A DNA stretch of 64,000 nucleotides from Carpediemonas membranifera (GCA_019828565.1 JAHDYR010000038.1:62001-126000); one strand, 5' to 3'; counted from the first letter of the stretch, positions 29,123-37,510 are shown. Notes: generated by a model not told the origin, from the sequence alone. Program-made: numbers and translations.

Positions 29123-32054
29123 CGTCACCGAAGCCGCCCTCGCCTTCGAGGATTTCGCCGACGGCGCCACCACCATCGATGACGTCCAGCACCGCATCCT
29201 GGCTTTGCCAACTAACTCCGATGGCACGATCGTCACGCCTTGGTCCTTCTGCCAGAGGACCTCCGGTCCCATGGCAGGCGCCAAGGTCCCCGCTACACCG
29301 GGCAACGGCCGCAAGACCTGCCGCGTCCACGGTCCCGGCGGCCACTCTACTGAAGAGTGCCGGCTGCTGAAGCGCCAGAGTCAGGCTAACAGAGCCACAC
29401 CGGCGGGCCGCCAACCTCAAGATCCCCGCCAGGGCCAGGCCTCTCAACGCACACCACACCAAGCCTCAGCCGCCCAGCAGAACCAGTCACGCCAGCCGCA
29501 GGCAGTTGGTCCCCAACGACAGGCCTCTGGACAACCACAGCAGCCCCAGCAACCATCGACGTCGAAGGGTCCTTGGCAGTTCAGGCAGAACCCCAAGCAG
29601 GCCACACCATTCACACCGACACCCCCCAACACGCCCCAACAAGGCAGCGTTCAGAACGTAGAGCATGCCGAGCACGCTTACTCGCCGGGCCGGCTTCTCC
29701 GGATTCCAGTGACGATAGGTGACACGCTTATCTCAGCGACGGTCGACCCTGGCTCCGTAGTGTCCACCATCTCGCTGGACCTCGCAAACGCACTCGCCCA
29801 GTTTGGCAGGAGGGGCCCCGACATGGTCCAGCTGACGGGCCCTGACGACCAAGGTCTCCAGCAACACGGCACCTTCGAGACAACGCTGGTCGCGGACCGC
29901 TTGGGCGACCGCCGAACGATCATCGATTGGCCCCTGCACGTCATCAGCGGCAGGGCCGATAAGGTCCTCATCGGCTCGGATATATTGTGGTTCTTAGGCC
30001 TCATGTCCGACGAGGGCATCATGCTTCGCCTCCGCCCGCAAGTTCACGACGGCGAGGACGAAGGCCTCCCCGACGACCAGACCGATGACTTCCACGCAGT
30101 CAACAACATCGTCAGCGACGACGCGGGCCCACTTGGCACACGCATCGCAAGCGACTTCCCGCTCAAAGCCGAGATGGCTGATGTCATCCGCCGGCACGCA
30201 CCGGTATTCGGCGAGCTGCACCCTGACGGCGCCCAGATCGCCGCCGCAACGATTGACATCGTGCCAGGCGCACCCCTACCCAACCATGCCCCTCGACCGC
30301 TCACGGCATCCACCGCCGAAAGAGTGCACGAGATTATCGACGACATGGACAGACAGGGCATCGTACGCGATTCCTACAGCCACGTGGCATCCGCAGCCGT
30401 CATCGTAGTGAAGAAGTCAAGCGAGTTACGACTTTGCGCCGACTACCGCGAGCTTAACTCGGTAACTACACCAGACAGGTTCCCCCTCGCAGATATCCGC
30501 ACCTTCACCAACGACTTCATCGGTGCCAAGTACTTCTTCGCTTGTGACCTCCGGTCAGGTTTTCATCAAATGCCAGTACGCGAAGACCACAAGTACCTCA
30601 CCGCTATAACGCTGCCAGGCCGGTTCAAAGAGTACAACTTTGCACCCTTTGGTCTTCGTAACCTACCGTCACAGTTCCAGCGGGCCATCCAGGCAATCCT
30701 TGCCCCTGTGCGCGCCGACGGTACGAAGAACTACATCGACGACATCTTTGGTCGAGCCAAGACACCTCAGGAGCTTCTAGACCACGTCGACCGCCTACTC
30801 TGTATCGCAGAGGAACGCAACGTCCGCCTCCGCGGCGACAAGTGTGTCTTCGGGGCGACGTCTATCGAGATCCTCGGCGATATCGTCGATGGCAAGGGCC
30901 GCCGCATGAGCCCTACTCGTGTCAGATCCATGCAGGACCTCGCCGCACCTCACTCGGTCAAGGACCTACGCATGATCATCGGTATGTTCACATACCTCAG
31001 TGACTATATCCCCGACTGCCAGACACGCCTCAAGCCGCTCCAGGCCTTGGTCAGCAAGGTCCCACCCTACACCTTCAACGACTGGGACGACACGCTTCAG
31101 GCTCTGTTTGATCAGCTCAAGCAGGCCGTGACAGACGAAGAGGTCCTCGCCCATCCGGACCAGAGCAGGCCCTGGCGCCTCGAGACCGACGCCTCTCTCG
31201 AAGGCATCGGCGGTGTCTTACTGCAGCTTGACTCGGACAACACATGGCGCGTCGTGTCATTCTTCTCAAAGGTCTTCAACGACACACAGTCGCGTTGGTG
31301 CACGTACGACCAGGAGCTGTTCGCGATCATCTACTGCCTCACTCGGCCTGACCTCTCGCCCATCTTTAGAGTCCACCAGGACCTGACGATCTGGACGGAC
31401 CACCGCAACTTGGTCTACCTGCACTCCAAGGCTGGCCAGGAAAACCGTAAGCACCTCCGCTGGCTGCTTATGATCCAAGAGTTCGAGTTCGTCATCAGAC
31501 ACATCGCAGGCGCGCAGAACACACTGGCCGACGCACTCAGTCGATACAACCCGCAGGCCACAGTCTCGCAGGTCAACAACGTCTCAGAGGCCGAGCTCGA
31601 CGAAGACGCCAAGCGCAAGATCGTGCAAGAAGCTCACCGATACCACGAGGGCGAGCAGGCCACCATCAGGAACGTCCGCCAGCTTGGGCACGATTGGCCA
31701 GGCCTCCACTCCGACGTGCACGCAGTCGTGTCAACCTGCGTGTACTGCGCTAAGGCACGCCTCTCCGCTTTCATTAAGACCACAACGCAGTCTTCTCTGC
31801 GCGACCGACCCTTCCAGACCATCGCTGTAGACACCATGGGTCCTTTCCCTGTCGACTCCGAGGGTTTCAGATACATCGTGGTGGCAACCGACATGTTTAC
31901 CCGCTTCACGGAGCTCATCCCCACAGCTTCCAACAACGCGACGACGGTCGGGCTGGCACTTTGGTCCATCATCGGACGCTACGGTGTGCCTCGCGAGTTC
32001 CTTTTCGGACAACGGCCCCGAGTACCGCAATCGGATGATAGAAGCTTTCATTGA
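29103..32054 (+). CDS. Chromovirus Gag C-terminus, protease, reverse transcriptase, RNase H and integrase start
   Basis: 983 codons. A Gag zinc-knuckle variant CRVHGPGGHSTEEC (C-x2-H-x4-H-x4-C) is followed by a Gln/Pro-rich linker and protease with ATVDPGSVVS, where D-P-G replaces D-(S/T)-G. The RT has LRLCADYRELN, FACDLRSGFHQ and the catalytic YIDD. RNase H shows LETDAS, DQELFAI and WTDHRNL. The integrase begins with the HHCC zinc finger (HRYHEG...CVYCAK) and AVDTMGPF, the first catalytic Asp. A T4 run near 32000 shifts the frame before the second Asp, and the rest is at 31984-32847. Confidence 0.88.
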   Translation: MLTRGFDVTEAALAFEDFADGATTIDDVQHRILALPTNSDGTIVTPWSFCQRTSGPMAGAKVPATPGNGRKTCRVHGPGGHSTEECRLLKRQSQANRATPAGRQPQDPRQGQASQRTPHQASAAQQNQSRQPQAVGPQRQASGQPQQPQQPSTSKGPWQFRQNPKQATPFTPTPPNTPQQGSVQNVEHAEHAYSPGRLLRIPVTIGDTLISATVDPGSVVSTISLDLANALAQFGRRGPDMVQLTGPDDQGLQQHGTFETTLVADRLGDRRTIIDWPLHVISGRADKVLIGSDILWFLGLMSDEGIMLRLRPQVHDGEDEGLPDDQTDDFHAVNNIVSDDAGPLGTRIASDFPLKAEMADVIRRHAPVFGELHPDGAQIAAATIDIVPGAPLPNHAPRPLTASTAERVHEIIDDMDRQGIVRDSYSHVASAAVIVVKKSSELRLCADYRELNSVTTPDRFPLADIRTFTNDFIGAKYFFACDLRSGFHQMPVREDHKYLTAITLPGRFKEYNFAPFGLRNLPSQFQRAIQAILAPVRADGTKNYIDDIFGRAKTPQELLDHVDRLLCIAEERNVRLRGDKCVFGATSIEILGDIVDGKGRRMSPTRVRSMQDLAAPHSVKDLRMIIGMFTYLSDYIPDCQTRLKPLQALVSKVPPYTFNDWDDTLQALFDQLKQAVTDEEVLAHPDQSRPWRLETDASLEGIGGVLLQLDSDNTWRVVSFFSKVFNDTQSRWCTYDQELFAIIYCLTRPDLSPIFRVHQDLTIWTDHRNLVYLHSKAGQENRKHLRWLLMIQEFEFVIRHIAGAQNTLADALSRYNPQATVSQVNNVSEAELDEDAKRKIVQEAHRYHEGEQATIRNVRQLGHDWPGLHSDVHAVVSTCVYCAKARLSAFIKTTTQSSLRDRPFQTIAVDTMGPFPVDSEGFRYIVVATDMFTRFTELIPTASNNATTVGLALWSIIGRYGVPREFLFGQRPRVPQSDDRSFH

Positions 32055-32847
32055 TCGCTTGCAGGTCACGTACCACCGGACAATCCCTTTCCACCCTCAG
32101 TCAAACGGCCTGGCCGAGAGACGCAACCAGGAAGTCAAGCGACACTTACGTGTGCTCTGTCTGATGTTTGACCGTTACGACGCCTGGGCCTCCGTGGTCC
32201 CATACGTCCAGTACATCCTGAACACTACGGTCCACTCCGTCACCGGCGTCGAACCCATTGCTCTCTTGATGGGCAAGCATGCCTCCGCTCGCGACTTCAC
32301 GATCGCACCCAAGGAGGAGGGTAGAGTTCATACTCCCCTGGACGACATAGCCTCCTACATCGACGCGCTCACCGAGCACCTCCAGATCCTCGCCGACCAG
32401 GCCCTCAACCGCCAGCAGGCAATGACAAGGACCGCAGAGCCGACGCCCCCGATCGATCCGGGCACTCTGGTCCTTCGTAAGAACGAGAGCCCCACGAAGC
32501 TACACGGCCACCGCGGCCCATTCCGCATCACAGCCGCCGACGGTTACGCAGCGGAGATCACGCCGCTCACTGGCGGCAAGAGCCGCCGGGTCCACCTGAG
32601 CCAGTTAATCCGCATCTGCCAAGGCCCCCTCAGCGACGCCGAACTGTTGCGCATCGCGGCTACCGACGACGAGGAGTATTACGTCGAGAAAGTCCTAGAG
32701 GTCGACGACGAGACTGGCGACCTCCTCATTAAGTGGCTCGGCTTCCCTGAGGCTAAGGCCACGTGGGAGGGTCCCAACTCTGACGCCGCCCGCACGTCCG
32801 TCGTGCGCCGTCACCTCGAGGAGAGGGGTAGTGTCCCAATCAATTGA
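31984..32847 (+). CDS. Chromovirus integrase C-terminal part with chromodomain
   Basis: It carries FSDNGPEYRN (second catalytic Asp) and NGLAERRNQEVKRH (catalytic Glu), then a GPFRI.....SRRVHLSQL segment like the GPY/F module. The chromodomain is YYVEKVLEVDDETGDLLIKWLGF, followed by TWEG. Chromodomains of chromoviruses bind methylated histone H3 and steer integration into heterochromatin. Its stop lies inside the 3' LTR, so the coding region overlaps the LTR by about 16 nt. Confidence 0.88.
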   Translation: MCLASSFSDNGPEYRNRMIEAFIDRLQVTYHRTIPFHPQSNGLAERRNQEVKRHLRVLCLMFDRYDAWASVVPYVQYILNTTVHSVTGVEPIALLMGKHASARDFTIAPKEEGRVHTPLDDIASYIDALTEHLQILADQALNRQQAMTRTAEPTPPIDPGTLVLRKNESPTKLHGHRGPFRITAADGYAAEITPLTGGKSRRVHLSQLIRICQGPLSDAELLRIAATDDEEYYVEKVLEVDDETGDLLIKWLGFPEAKATWEGPNSDAARTSVVRRHLEERGSVPIN

Positions 32848-32884
32848 TTAAATCTCTTTCGCTAGCTGTTCTATCCATACCACA
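32832..32884 (+). repeat. Chromovirus 3' LTR (53 bp)
   Basis: Identical to the 5' LTR. It is preceded by a purine-rich tract and followed by the GCCAG target duplication. Confidence 0.92.
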
Positions 32885-33862
32885 GCCAGGTTCGAAGGCT
32901 CTCGCGATCTCAGCCTGTCGGATCGAGACCAGCTTGTAGCCTTCCTCAAGGACGAAGGCTCCTTCTGCGGGCCATCGAACGTGGCGAGGAAGGGCTACTG
33001 GATTGTTCAGCTACAGGAGTTCCTCAAAGACTGGCATCCGCCCGCCAACTCCAAGTACATCGTTAAGCAGGCGGCTAAGGGCGCCAGCACGGCGGGAACT
33101 TCCGGCGGCTCGCGCGCCATCACCAAGGCTGAGATGATCGAGGCACTGGGGCGCCGGAGTGACGACTTTGAGTCATATCAGGCATGTCTCTTTGGGGCAG
33201 TCGCCTATCTGACGGTGTCCAGAGGCATCGAGATACTCTCCCTATGCCCGGCCGACCTGGAGCTACTCAAGAACGGCGACATTCTCCTACACATTCAGCG
33301 GACCAAGACCATCCTAACGGGAGTTAAGAAGCGCGTACCATACGTATGGCTATCAGCCGCCTTCAACCCGGCCTTGGCACTTAGACGCTGGGTCGAGGGC
33401 ACACACTACCTGGCTGATGACACCCCCATCTGGCGAGTCATAGTCAACGGGCGCCTGAGCAGAGACAAACCGCTCACAGCCGCACACCTCCGACGAGTCG
33501 TGAAGGCGTTGTTCGGTCCACGGACGGGTCTCCACAGCTTCCGTAAGGGGGCAGCGTCGGAGATGGCTCTCTCAGGAGTCCCGCTGGAGGTGATCCTCTC
33601 AATGGGCACATGGAAGGACGTCACCTCCCTCAGCAACTATGTCGCTGACGCCATCAGAACAAACGAGGACCTCACCAGGAGGATGAACCTCAGCCTTCTC
33701 GGGTCCCACTTTTAACCACCCCCTCCATTAAACATCCGCGTTCGAGGGGAACGGTCGAGGCGAGACGGACTCGCCGGCCCAAAGCTTTAGTCCCACAGGG
33801 ACGTCTTGCGGGATTGTCCCATTTTGGTTGGATTTAAGAGGAGGGCTCTCTGTTATAGAGCT
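32885..33862 (+). mobile_element. Ngaro-type element copy 1, right part
   Basis: Continues the element interrupted at 28358. It contains the rest of the tyrosine recombinase and the first 3' repeat (B-type, 33818-33860), which is cut 14 nt short and fused through CT to the A1 repeat of copy 2. Only a few substitutions separate it from copy 2 across some 950 bp. Confidence 0.85.
32890..33715 (+). pseudogene. Tyrosine recombinase of Ngaro copy 1, split by the chromovirus
   Basis: It encodes the C-terminal ~275 residues, ending at 33715: VSRGIEIL (first Arg), HSFRKGAASEMALSGVP (H-x2-R), GTWKDVTSLSNYV (Trp and nucleophilic Tyr). The N-terminal part lies before the chromovirus at 28210-28358, and the reading frame matches copy 2 on both sides. 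The catalytic residues are intact; the lesion is only the insertion and the loss of upstream ORFs. Confidence 0.85.
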
Positions 33863-33942
33863 CCTGTCACAGGACCATCACTGGCACCTGCGCGCGCCGA
33901 TCAATGTGCACTTTAGGTCACACTTCGAAACGCATCGGCAGG
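33863..33942 (+). repeat. Split direct repeat A1 (80 bp)
   Basis: Identical to A2 at 37272-37351. It begins with the palindrome CCTGTCACAGG and ends one base before the likely gag ATG. Confidence 0.9.
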
Positions 33943-34425
33943 ATGTCTGATAACGAAGACCTGCCGCCGCAAGACAGTCCCGATGAGCTTAACAAGCGTA
34001 TCGAGAAGCTGGAGCGCTTGGTTAAGATACAATCGGAAGCAATTTTGGAGCAGCAAGCAGAAGCAGCTCGCCGTCCACTGTTCCTGGAGATGCCAAAGAG
34101 GTTCGGCCTCGAAGATGAGGCCAGATTCGTATACAAGACCATGAATAGGATCGAGAACGGCGCAAAGATGAAGGAGATCGGGAACATTCTCTTTGCAAGA
34201 ATCCAGTACCTTCTAATCAAGGACGTGTACACTGACGCTACTGCAGAGCGGTTCGAGAACTATTGCAAGGCGAAGGGCGTGCCTGATCGCGACGAGGTCC
34301 TGGAACTGGCGGCCCGCGCCAAGTCTAAGGGCGATAAGCGCGACGCTAATTTTCGCCGCGGTGGCCGCGCTCAGGACCGAGGTCGCACTCAGACAGGATC
34401 CTCCGGCAAGAGAGCCCACACCTAA
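33943..34425 (+). CDS. Ngaro copy 2 Gag-like protein
   Basis: 160 aa from ATG 33943 (MSDNEDLPPQ). An upstream in-frame ATG at 33904 lies inside repeat A1 and would add 13 residues. A coiled coil (DELNKRIEKLERLVKIQSEAILEQQ) is followed by a helical domain and a basic, Arg/Gly-rich tail (FRRGGRAQDRGRTQTGSSGKR) suited to nucleic-acid binding. There is no CCHC knuckle. The stop TAA lies 10 nt before the ATGCATG that starts both downstream ORFs. Confidence 0.75.
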   Translation: MSDNEDLPPQDSPDELNKRIEKLERLVKIQSEAILEQQAEAARRPLFLEMPKRFGLEDEARFVYKTMNRIENGAKMKEIGNILFARIQYLLIKDVYTDATAERFENYCKAKGVPDRDEVLELAARAKSKGDKRDANFRRGGRAQDRGRTQTGSSGKRAHT

Positions 34426-34435
34426 CCCTCTTTCC

Positions 34436-37111
34436 ATGCATGAACGCGGCGTGGAGGGAGTGGCAGAGGTTGGGAGCATCACAACGGGTGATCAACTGGT
34501 TACGATACGGGGTCGAGATCCGTCTGAGAAGTCAACCACCAGCACCAAGGCAACAGCCGACAGTCGACCCATTCATTGTCCAGCAGATTCCTTCCTTGAT
34601 AGAGACAGGCGTCATAGAGCAAGTGAATCCCTCTTCCCTGCGACACACCGCCTCGCTGTTTACTGTGCCGAAGGGCGAGTCGAAGAGGATCATTCACAAC
34701 CTCACGATACTGAACGACTGCTCGGCAGAGCGCTCATCCTTCCGGCTCTACGGTCTGCGCAGAGCTCTCTCCCTTCTCCAGAGGGGCGACTGGATGGTCA
34801 AGTTCGACCTCAAGTCCGGGTACCATCAAGTACCAGTACGGAAGGAGGACCGCAAGCTGCTAGGAGTCTATCTTCCAGACGGACGAGCGTTTCAGTACAG
34901 AGTGCTAGGCTTCGGCTGGCGCGCATCGCCGTTCGTGTTTCAGACGATCACCAACCAACTCGCCAAGATACTAGCCCTTCGGACGGGTCTTACCATCGTT
35001 GTCTACCTCGACGACTTCCTCTTATTTCACCGCGACCGAGAAATCCTGAGGAGGGCGGTGCCGCGCATCAGGCGGACTCTAGCCGACCTCTGTGTCCTCA
35101 CCTCAGAGGAGAAGTCAGAATGGGCACCGACTCAGTCATTGGTCTATCTGGGGCTCGTGATAGACTCCGCGAGTTTTACAATACGCCTCCCGGCGGACAA
35201 GGCCAAACGTTACTCCTCTCACATTCATCAGGCTCTGGCAGGCAAGACCATCGATCAGGAGACTTGGGCCAAGATCCTCGGGAGACTGACTTACTTCGCT
35301 ACAACCGCCCACGGGGCTTTCCTCCGGCTGAGACACCTTCAACAGGACCCACTCTCCAAGGAGCTACTGCAAGAGTGGCTGCTACTGCTAAGAGAGCGCC
35401 CAGTCCGAGACATCAGAGAACTTCAGTCGCTTTGGGGCGCTCACCCCTCCTTAGACCTCGTCGTATCGACAGACGCATCTGGAGTCAAGTGGGGAGCAGC
35501 CGTGCACGGCGAGTATGGGACCTCAGCCTCGGGCACGTTCACTCCAGAACTAAGAGCAGAATCTATCAACGTGAAGGAGCTCGCGGGAATCCTACAGGGC
35601 ATCCGTCTGATCGGCAGACAGAGTTCCCAACGCGAGCTATCGATCTTCTCAGACAACACATCAGCTCTGGCCTGGCTCAACAAGGCGGGGTCTACGAAGG
35701 CTCCACCTCAGGCCCTGCACATTCTAGCCCAGATCCAGAAGGAGGCGGAGGACCGGAACCTGACACTCCGTGGACTACACACTCCGGGCATCATCAACCT
35801 GGCAGCAGATCGGCTGTCCAGAGGCTTCTCACGACTCCCTTCCTCTCTGGAGTCCAGCATGGAATCTGTCCTCGCGGAGTGGGGTCCAGTCCAGACAGTC
35901 TCAACGGACGTAGACGTAAGGCTTGGATGTCGCGTCCTCTGGGCCCCCAATTCGTCTATGGCAGCCATAGTCCAGAAGATAGCGACAGCGAGAGTTCAGA
36001 CTCAGACTGGACACCCGAGGTCTTGGACCTCAGCAGTCTTTCTCCTCTACCCAGAGGTTCAAGCGCCGGAGATGAGACTCCTCAAGAGTTGGACGTCCTG
36101 GAAACTCCGTCTCTCCGTCCCGGCTTCGAGCTCAGATCTGGCCCACCTACTTCACCTACAGGACAGAGGACGCCTACGGTTCAATGTGATGGCGTTCAGG
36201 ACGTTTTCCACAGAGTCCTCAGGTCGGACAGAGTGATTCACCTTAATCACGCGTCTGCTCGGACGGTGGCCGGCTGGGTGGCCAGGTTCGAAGGCTCTCG
36301 CGATCGCAGCCTGTCGGATCGAGACCAGCTTGTAGCCTTCCTCAAGGACGAAGGCTCCTTCTGCGGGCCATCGAACGTGGCGAGGAAGGGCTACTGGATT
36401 GTTCAGCTACAGGAGTTCCTCAAAGACTGGCATCCGCCCGCCAACTCCAAGTACATCGTTAAGCAGGCGGCTAAGGGCGCCAGCACGGCGGGAACTTCCG
36501 GCGGCTCGCGCGCCATCACCAAGGCTGAGATGATCGAGGCACTGGGGCGCCGGAGTGACGACTTTGAGTCATATCAGGCATGTCTCTTTGGGGCAGTCGC
36601 CTATCTGACGGTGTCCAGAGGCATCGAGATACTCTCCCTATGCCCGGCCGACCTGGAGCTACTCAAGAACGGCGACATTCTCCTACACATTCAGCGGACC
36701 AAGACCATCCTAACGGGAGTTAAGAAGCGCGTACCATACGTATGGCTATCAGCCGCCTTCAACCCGGCCTTGGCACTTAGACGCTGGGTCGAGGGCACAC
36801 ACTACCTGGCTGATGACACCCCCATCTGGCGAGTCATAGTCAACGGGCGCCTGAGCAGAGACAAACCGCTCACAGCCGCACACCTCCGACGAGTCGTGAA
36901 GGCGTTGTTCGGTCCACGGACGGGTCTCCACAGCTTCCGTAAGGGGGCAGCGTCGGAGATGGCTCTCTCAGGAGTCCCGCTGGAGGTGATCCTCTCAATG
37001 GGCACATGGAAGGACGTCACCTCCCTCCGCAGCTATGTCGCTGACGCCATCAGAACAAACGAGGACCTCACCAGGAGGATGAACCTCAGCCTTCTCGGGC
37101 CCCACTTTTAA
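34436..37111 (+). CDS. Ngaro copy 2 tyrosine recombinase in a long overlapping frame
   Basis: The frame is open from ATG 34436 to 37111 (about 890 codons; reaching back to a GTG at 34361). Only the last ~300 residues are a recognisable recombinase: TVAGWVARFEGS core-binding part, VSRGIEIL (Arg I), QRTKTILTG, HSFRKGA (His-x2-Arg), GTWKDVTSLRSYV (Trp, Tyr nucleophile). The upstream ~600 codons are antiparallel to no gene but overlie the RT/RNase H ORF in the +2 frame, with low-complexity Arg/Ser/Pro composition. The recombinase may be made from a later internal start or by frameshifting; either way the upstream frame stays open. Confidence 0.75.
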   Translation: MHERGVEGVAEVGSITTGDQLVTIRGRDPSEKSTTSTKATADSRPIHCPADSFLDRDRRHRASESLFPATHRLAVYCAEGRVEEDHSQPHDTERLLGRALILPALRSAQSSLPSPEGRLDGQVRPQVRVPSSTSTEGGPQAARSLSSRRTSVSVQSARLRLARIAVRVSDDHQPTRQDTSPSDGSYHRCLPRRLPLISPRPRNPEEGGAAHQADSSRPLCPHLRGEVRMGTDSVIGLSGARDRLREFYNTPPGGQGQTLLLSHSSGSGRQDHRSGDLGQDPRETDLLRYNRPRGFPPAETPSTGPTLQGATARVAATAKRAPSPRHQRTSVALGRSPLLRPRRIDRRIWSQVGSSRARRVWDLSLGHVHSRTKSRIYQREGARGNPTGHPSDRQTEFPTRAIDLLRQHISSGLAQQGGVYEGSTSGPAHSSPDPEGGGGPEPDTPWTTHSGHHQPGSRSAVQRLLTTPFLSGVQHGICPRGVGSSPDSLNGRRRKAWMSRPLGPQFVYGSHSPEDSDSESSDSDWTPEVLDLSSLSPLPRGSSAGDETPQELDVLETPSLRPGFELRSGPPTSPTGQRTPTVQCDGVQDVFHRVLRSDRVIHLNHASARTVAGWVARFEGSRDRSLSDRDQLVAFLKDEGSFCGPSNVARKGYWIVQLQEFLKDWHPPANSKYIVKQAAKGASTAGTSGGSRAITKAEMIEALGRRSDDFESYQACLFGAVAYLTVSRGIEILSLCPADLELLKNGDILLHIQRTKTILTGVKKRVPYVWLSAAFNPALALRRWVEGTHYLADDTPIWRVIVNGRLSRDKPLTAAHLRRVVKALFGPRTGLHSFRKGAASEMALSGVPLEVILSMGTWKDVTSLRSYVADAIRTNEDLTRRMNLSLLGPHF
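34440..36236 (+). CDS. Ngaro copy 2 reverse transcriptase / RNase H
   Basis: 598 aa. RT motifs in order: SLFTVPKGESKRIIHNLTILN, MVKFDLKSGYHQVPV (catalytic Asp), FGWRASPFVFQ, and VVYLDDFLLF (YLDD). A connection domain leads to RNase H with VVSTDASGVKWGA, ELRAESINVKELAGI and SIFSDNTSALAWL. DIRS/Ngaro RTs have this gag-independent ORF with RT and RNase H only, and no integrase or protease, as here. The last 130 codons overlap the recombinase in another frame and are less conserved-looking. Confidence 0.88.
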   Translation: MNAAWREWQRLGASQRVINWLRYGVEIRLRSQPPAPRQQPTVDPFIVQQIPSLIETGVIEQVNPSSLRHTASLFTVPKGESKRIIHNLTILNDCSAERSSFRLYGLRRALSLLQRGDWMVKFDLKSGYHQVPVRKEDRKLLGVYLPDGRAFQYRVLGFGWRASPFVFQTITNQLAKILALRTGLTIVVYLDDFLLFHRDREILRRAVPRIRRTLADLCVLTSEEKSEWAPTQSLVYLGLVIDSASFTIRLPADKAKRYSSHIHQALAGKTIDQETWAKILGRLTYFATTAHGAFLRLRHLQQDPLSKELLQEWLLLLRERPVRDIRELQSLWGAHPSLDLVVSTDASGVKWGAAVHGEYGTSASGTFTPELRAESINVKELAGILQGIRLIGRQSSQRELSIFSDNTSALAWLNKAGSTKAPPQALHILAQIQKEAEDRNLTLRGLHTPGIINLAADRLSRGFSRLPSSLESSMESVLAEWGPVQTVSTDVDVRLGCRVLWAPNSSMAAIVQKIATARVQTQTGHPRSWTSAVFLLYPEVQAPEMRLLKSWTSWKLRLSVPASSSDLAHLLHLQDRGRLRFNVMAFRTFSTESSGRTE

Positions 37112-37213
37112 CCACCCCCTCCATTAAACATCCGCGTTCGAGGGGAACGGCCGAGGCGAGACGGACTCGCCGGCCCAAAGCTTTAGTCCCACAGGGACGT
37201 CTTGCGGGATTGT

Positions 37214-37270
37214 CCCATTTTGGTTGGATTTAAGAGGAGGGCTCTCTGTTATAGAGCCACACTTTGTGGA
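37214..37270 (+). repeat. Split direct repeat B1 (57 bp)
   Basis: Identical to B2 at 37454-37510; ends in the hairpin CCACA-CTT-TGTGG. A 5' portion also occurs at 33818-33860 in copy 1. Confidence 0.9.
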
Positions 37271-37271
37271 T

Positions 37272-37351
37272 CCTGTCACAGGACCATCACTGGCACCTGC
37301 GCGCGCCGATCAATGTGCACTTTAGGTCACACTTCGAAACGCATCGGCAGG
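37272..37351 (+). repeat. Split direct repeat A2 (80 bp)
   Basis: Identical to A1 at 33863-33942; follows B1 by one base. Confidence 0.9.
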
Positions 37352-37453
37352 TGTCGGAGCCGTTCCGGACCTGACCGGATCGCGAGACGAGGATTTACCC
37401 AGGTCTGTCATAAGAGCTCGGGGAAGCCACCCGAAGTAAATACTCGCCCCCCC

Positions 37454-37510
37454 CCCATTTTGGTTGGATTTAAGAGGAGGGCTCTCTGTTATAGAGCCAC
37501 ACTTTGTGGA
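37454..37510 (+). repeat. Split direct repeat B2 (57 bp)
   Basis: Second B copy and probable 3' end of the element. It is preceded by a C-run and about 100 bp of spacer after A2, and ends 41 bp from the tRNA gene. Confidence 0.88.

Larger units (their letters stand above)
28359..32884 (+). mobile_element. Ty3/gypsy chromovirus with 53-bp LTRs, nested in Ngaro copy 1
   Basis: Identical 53-bp terminal repeats TGTCCC...CCACA at 28359-28411 and 32832-32884, each with TG...CA ends. They are bounded by GCCAG target duplications at 28354-28358 and 32885-32889. The interior carries Gag, protease, RT, RNase H, integrase and a chromodomain in that order, which is the Ty3/gypsy chromovirus arrangement. 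A purine tract (GAGGAGAGGGGTA) precedes the 3' LTR. LTR identity and intact ends imply recent insertion. Confidence 0.93.
33863..37510 (+). mobile_element. Complete Ngaro/DIRS-like tyrosine-recombinase retrotransposon (copy 2)
   Basis: Layout: A1 repeat, gag, RT/RNase H, overlapping tyrosine recombinase, B1, A2, a spacer of about 100 bp, B2. A1...B1-A2-B2 is the split-direct-repeat layout of Ngaro-type elements, which integrate through a circular intermediate using the recombinase and leave no target duplication. All three ORFs are open, so this copy may be active. Confidence 0.88.

Noticed and set aside
34361-34435. GTG start of the 916-codon recombinase frame
   Set aside because: The first ATG in that frame is 34436; nothing supports GTG initiation in this eukaryote.
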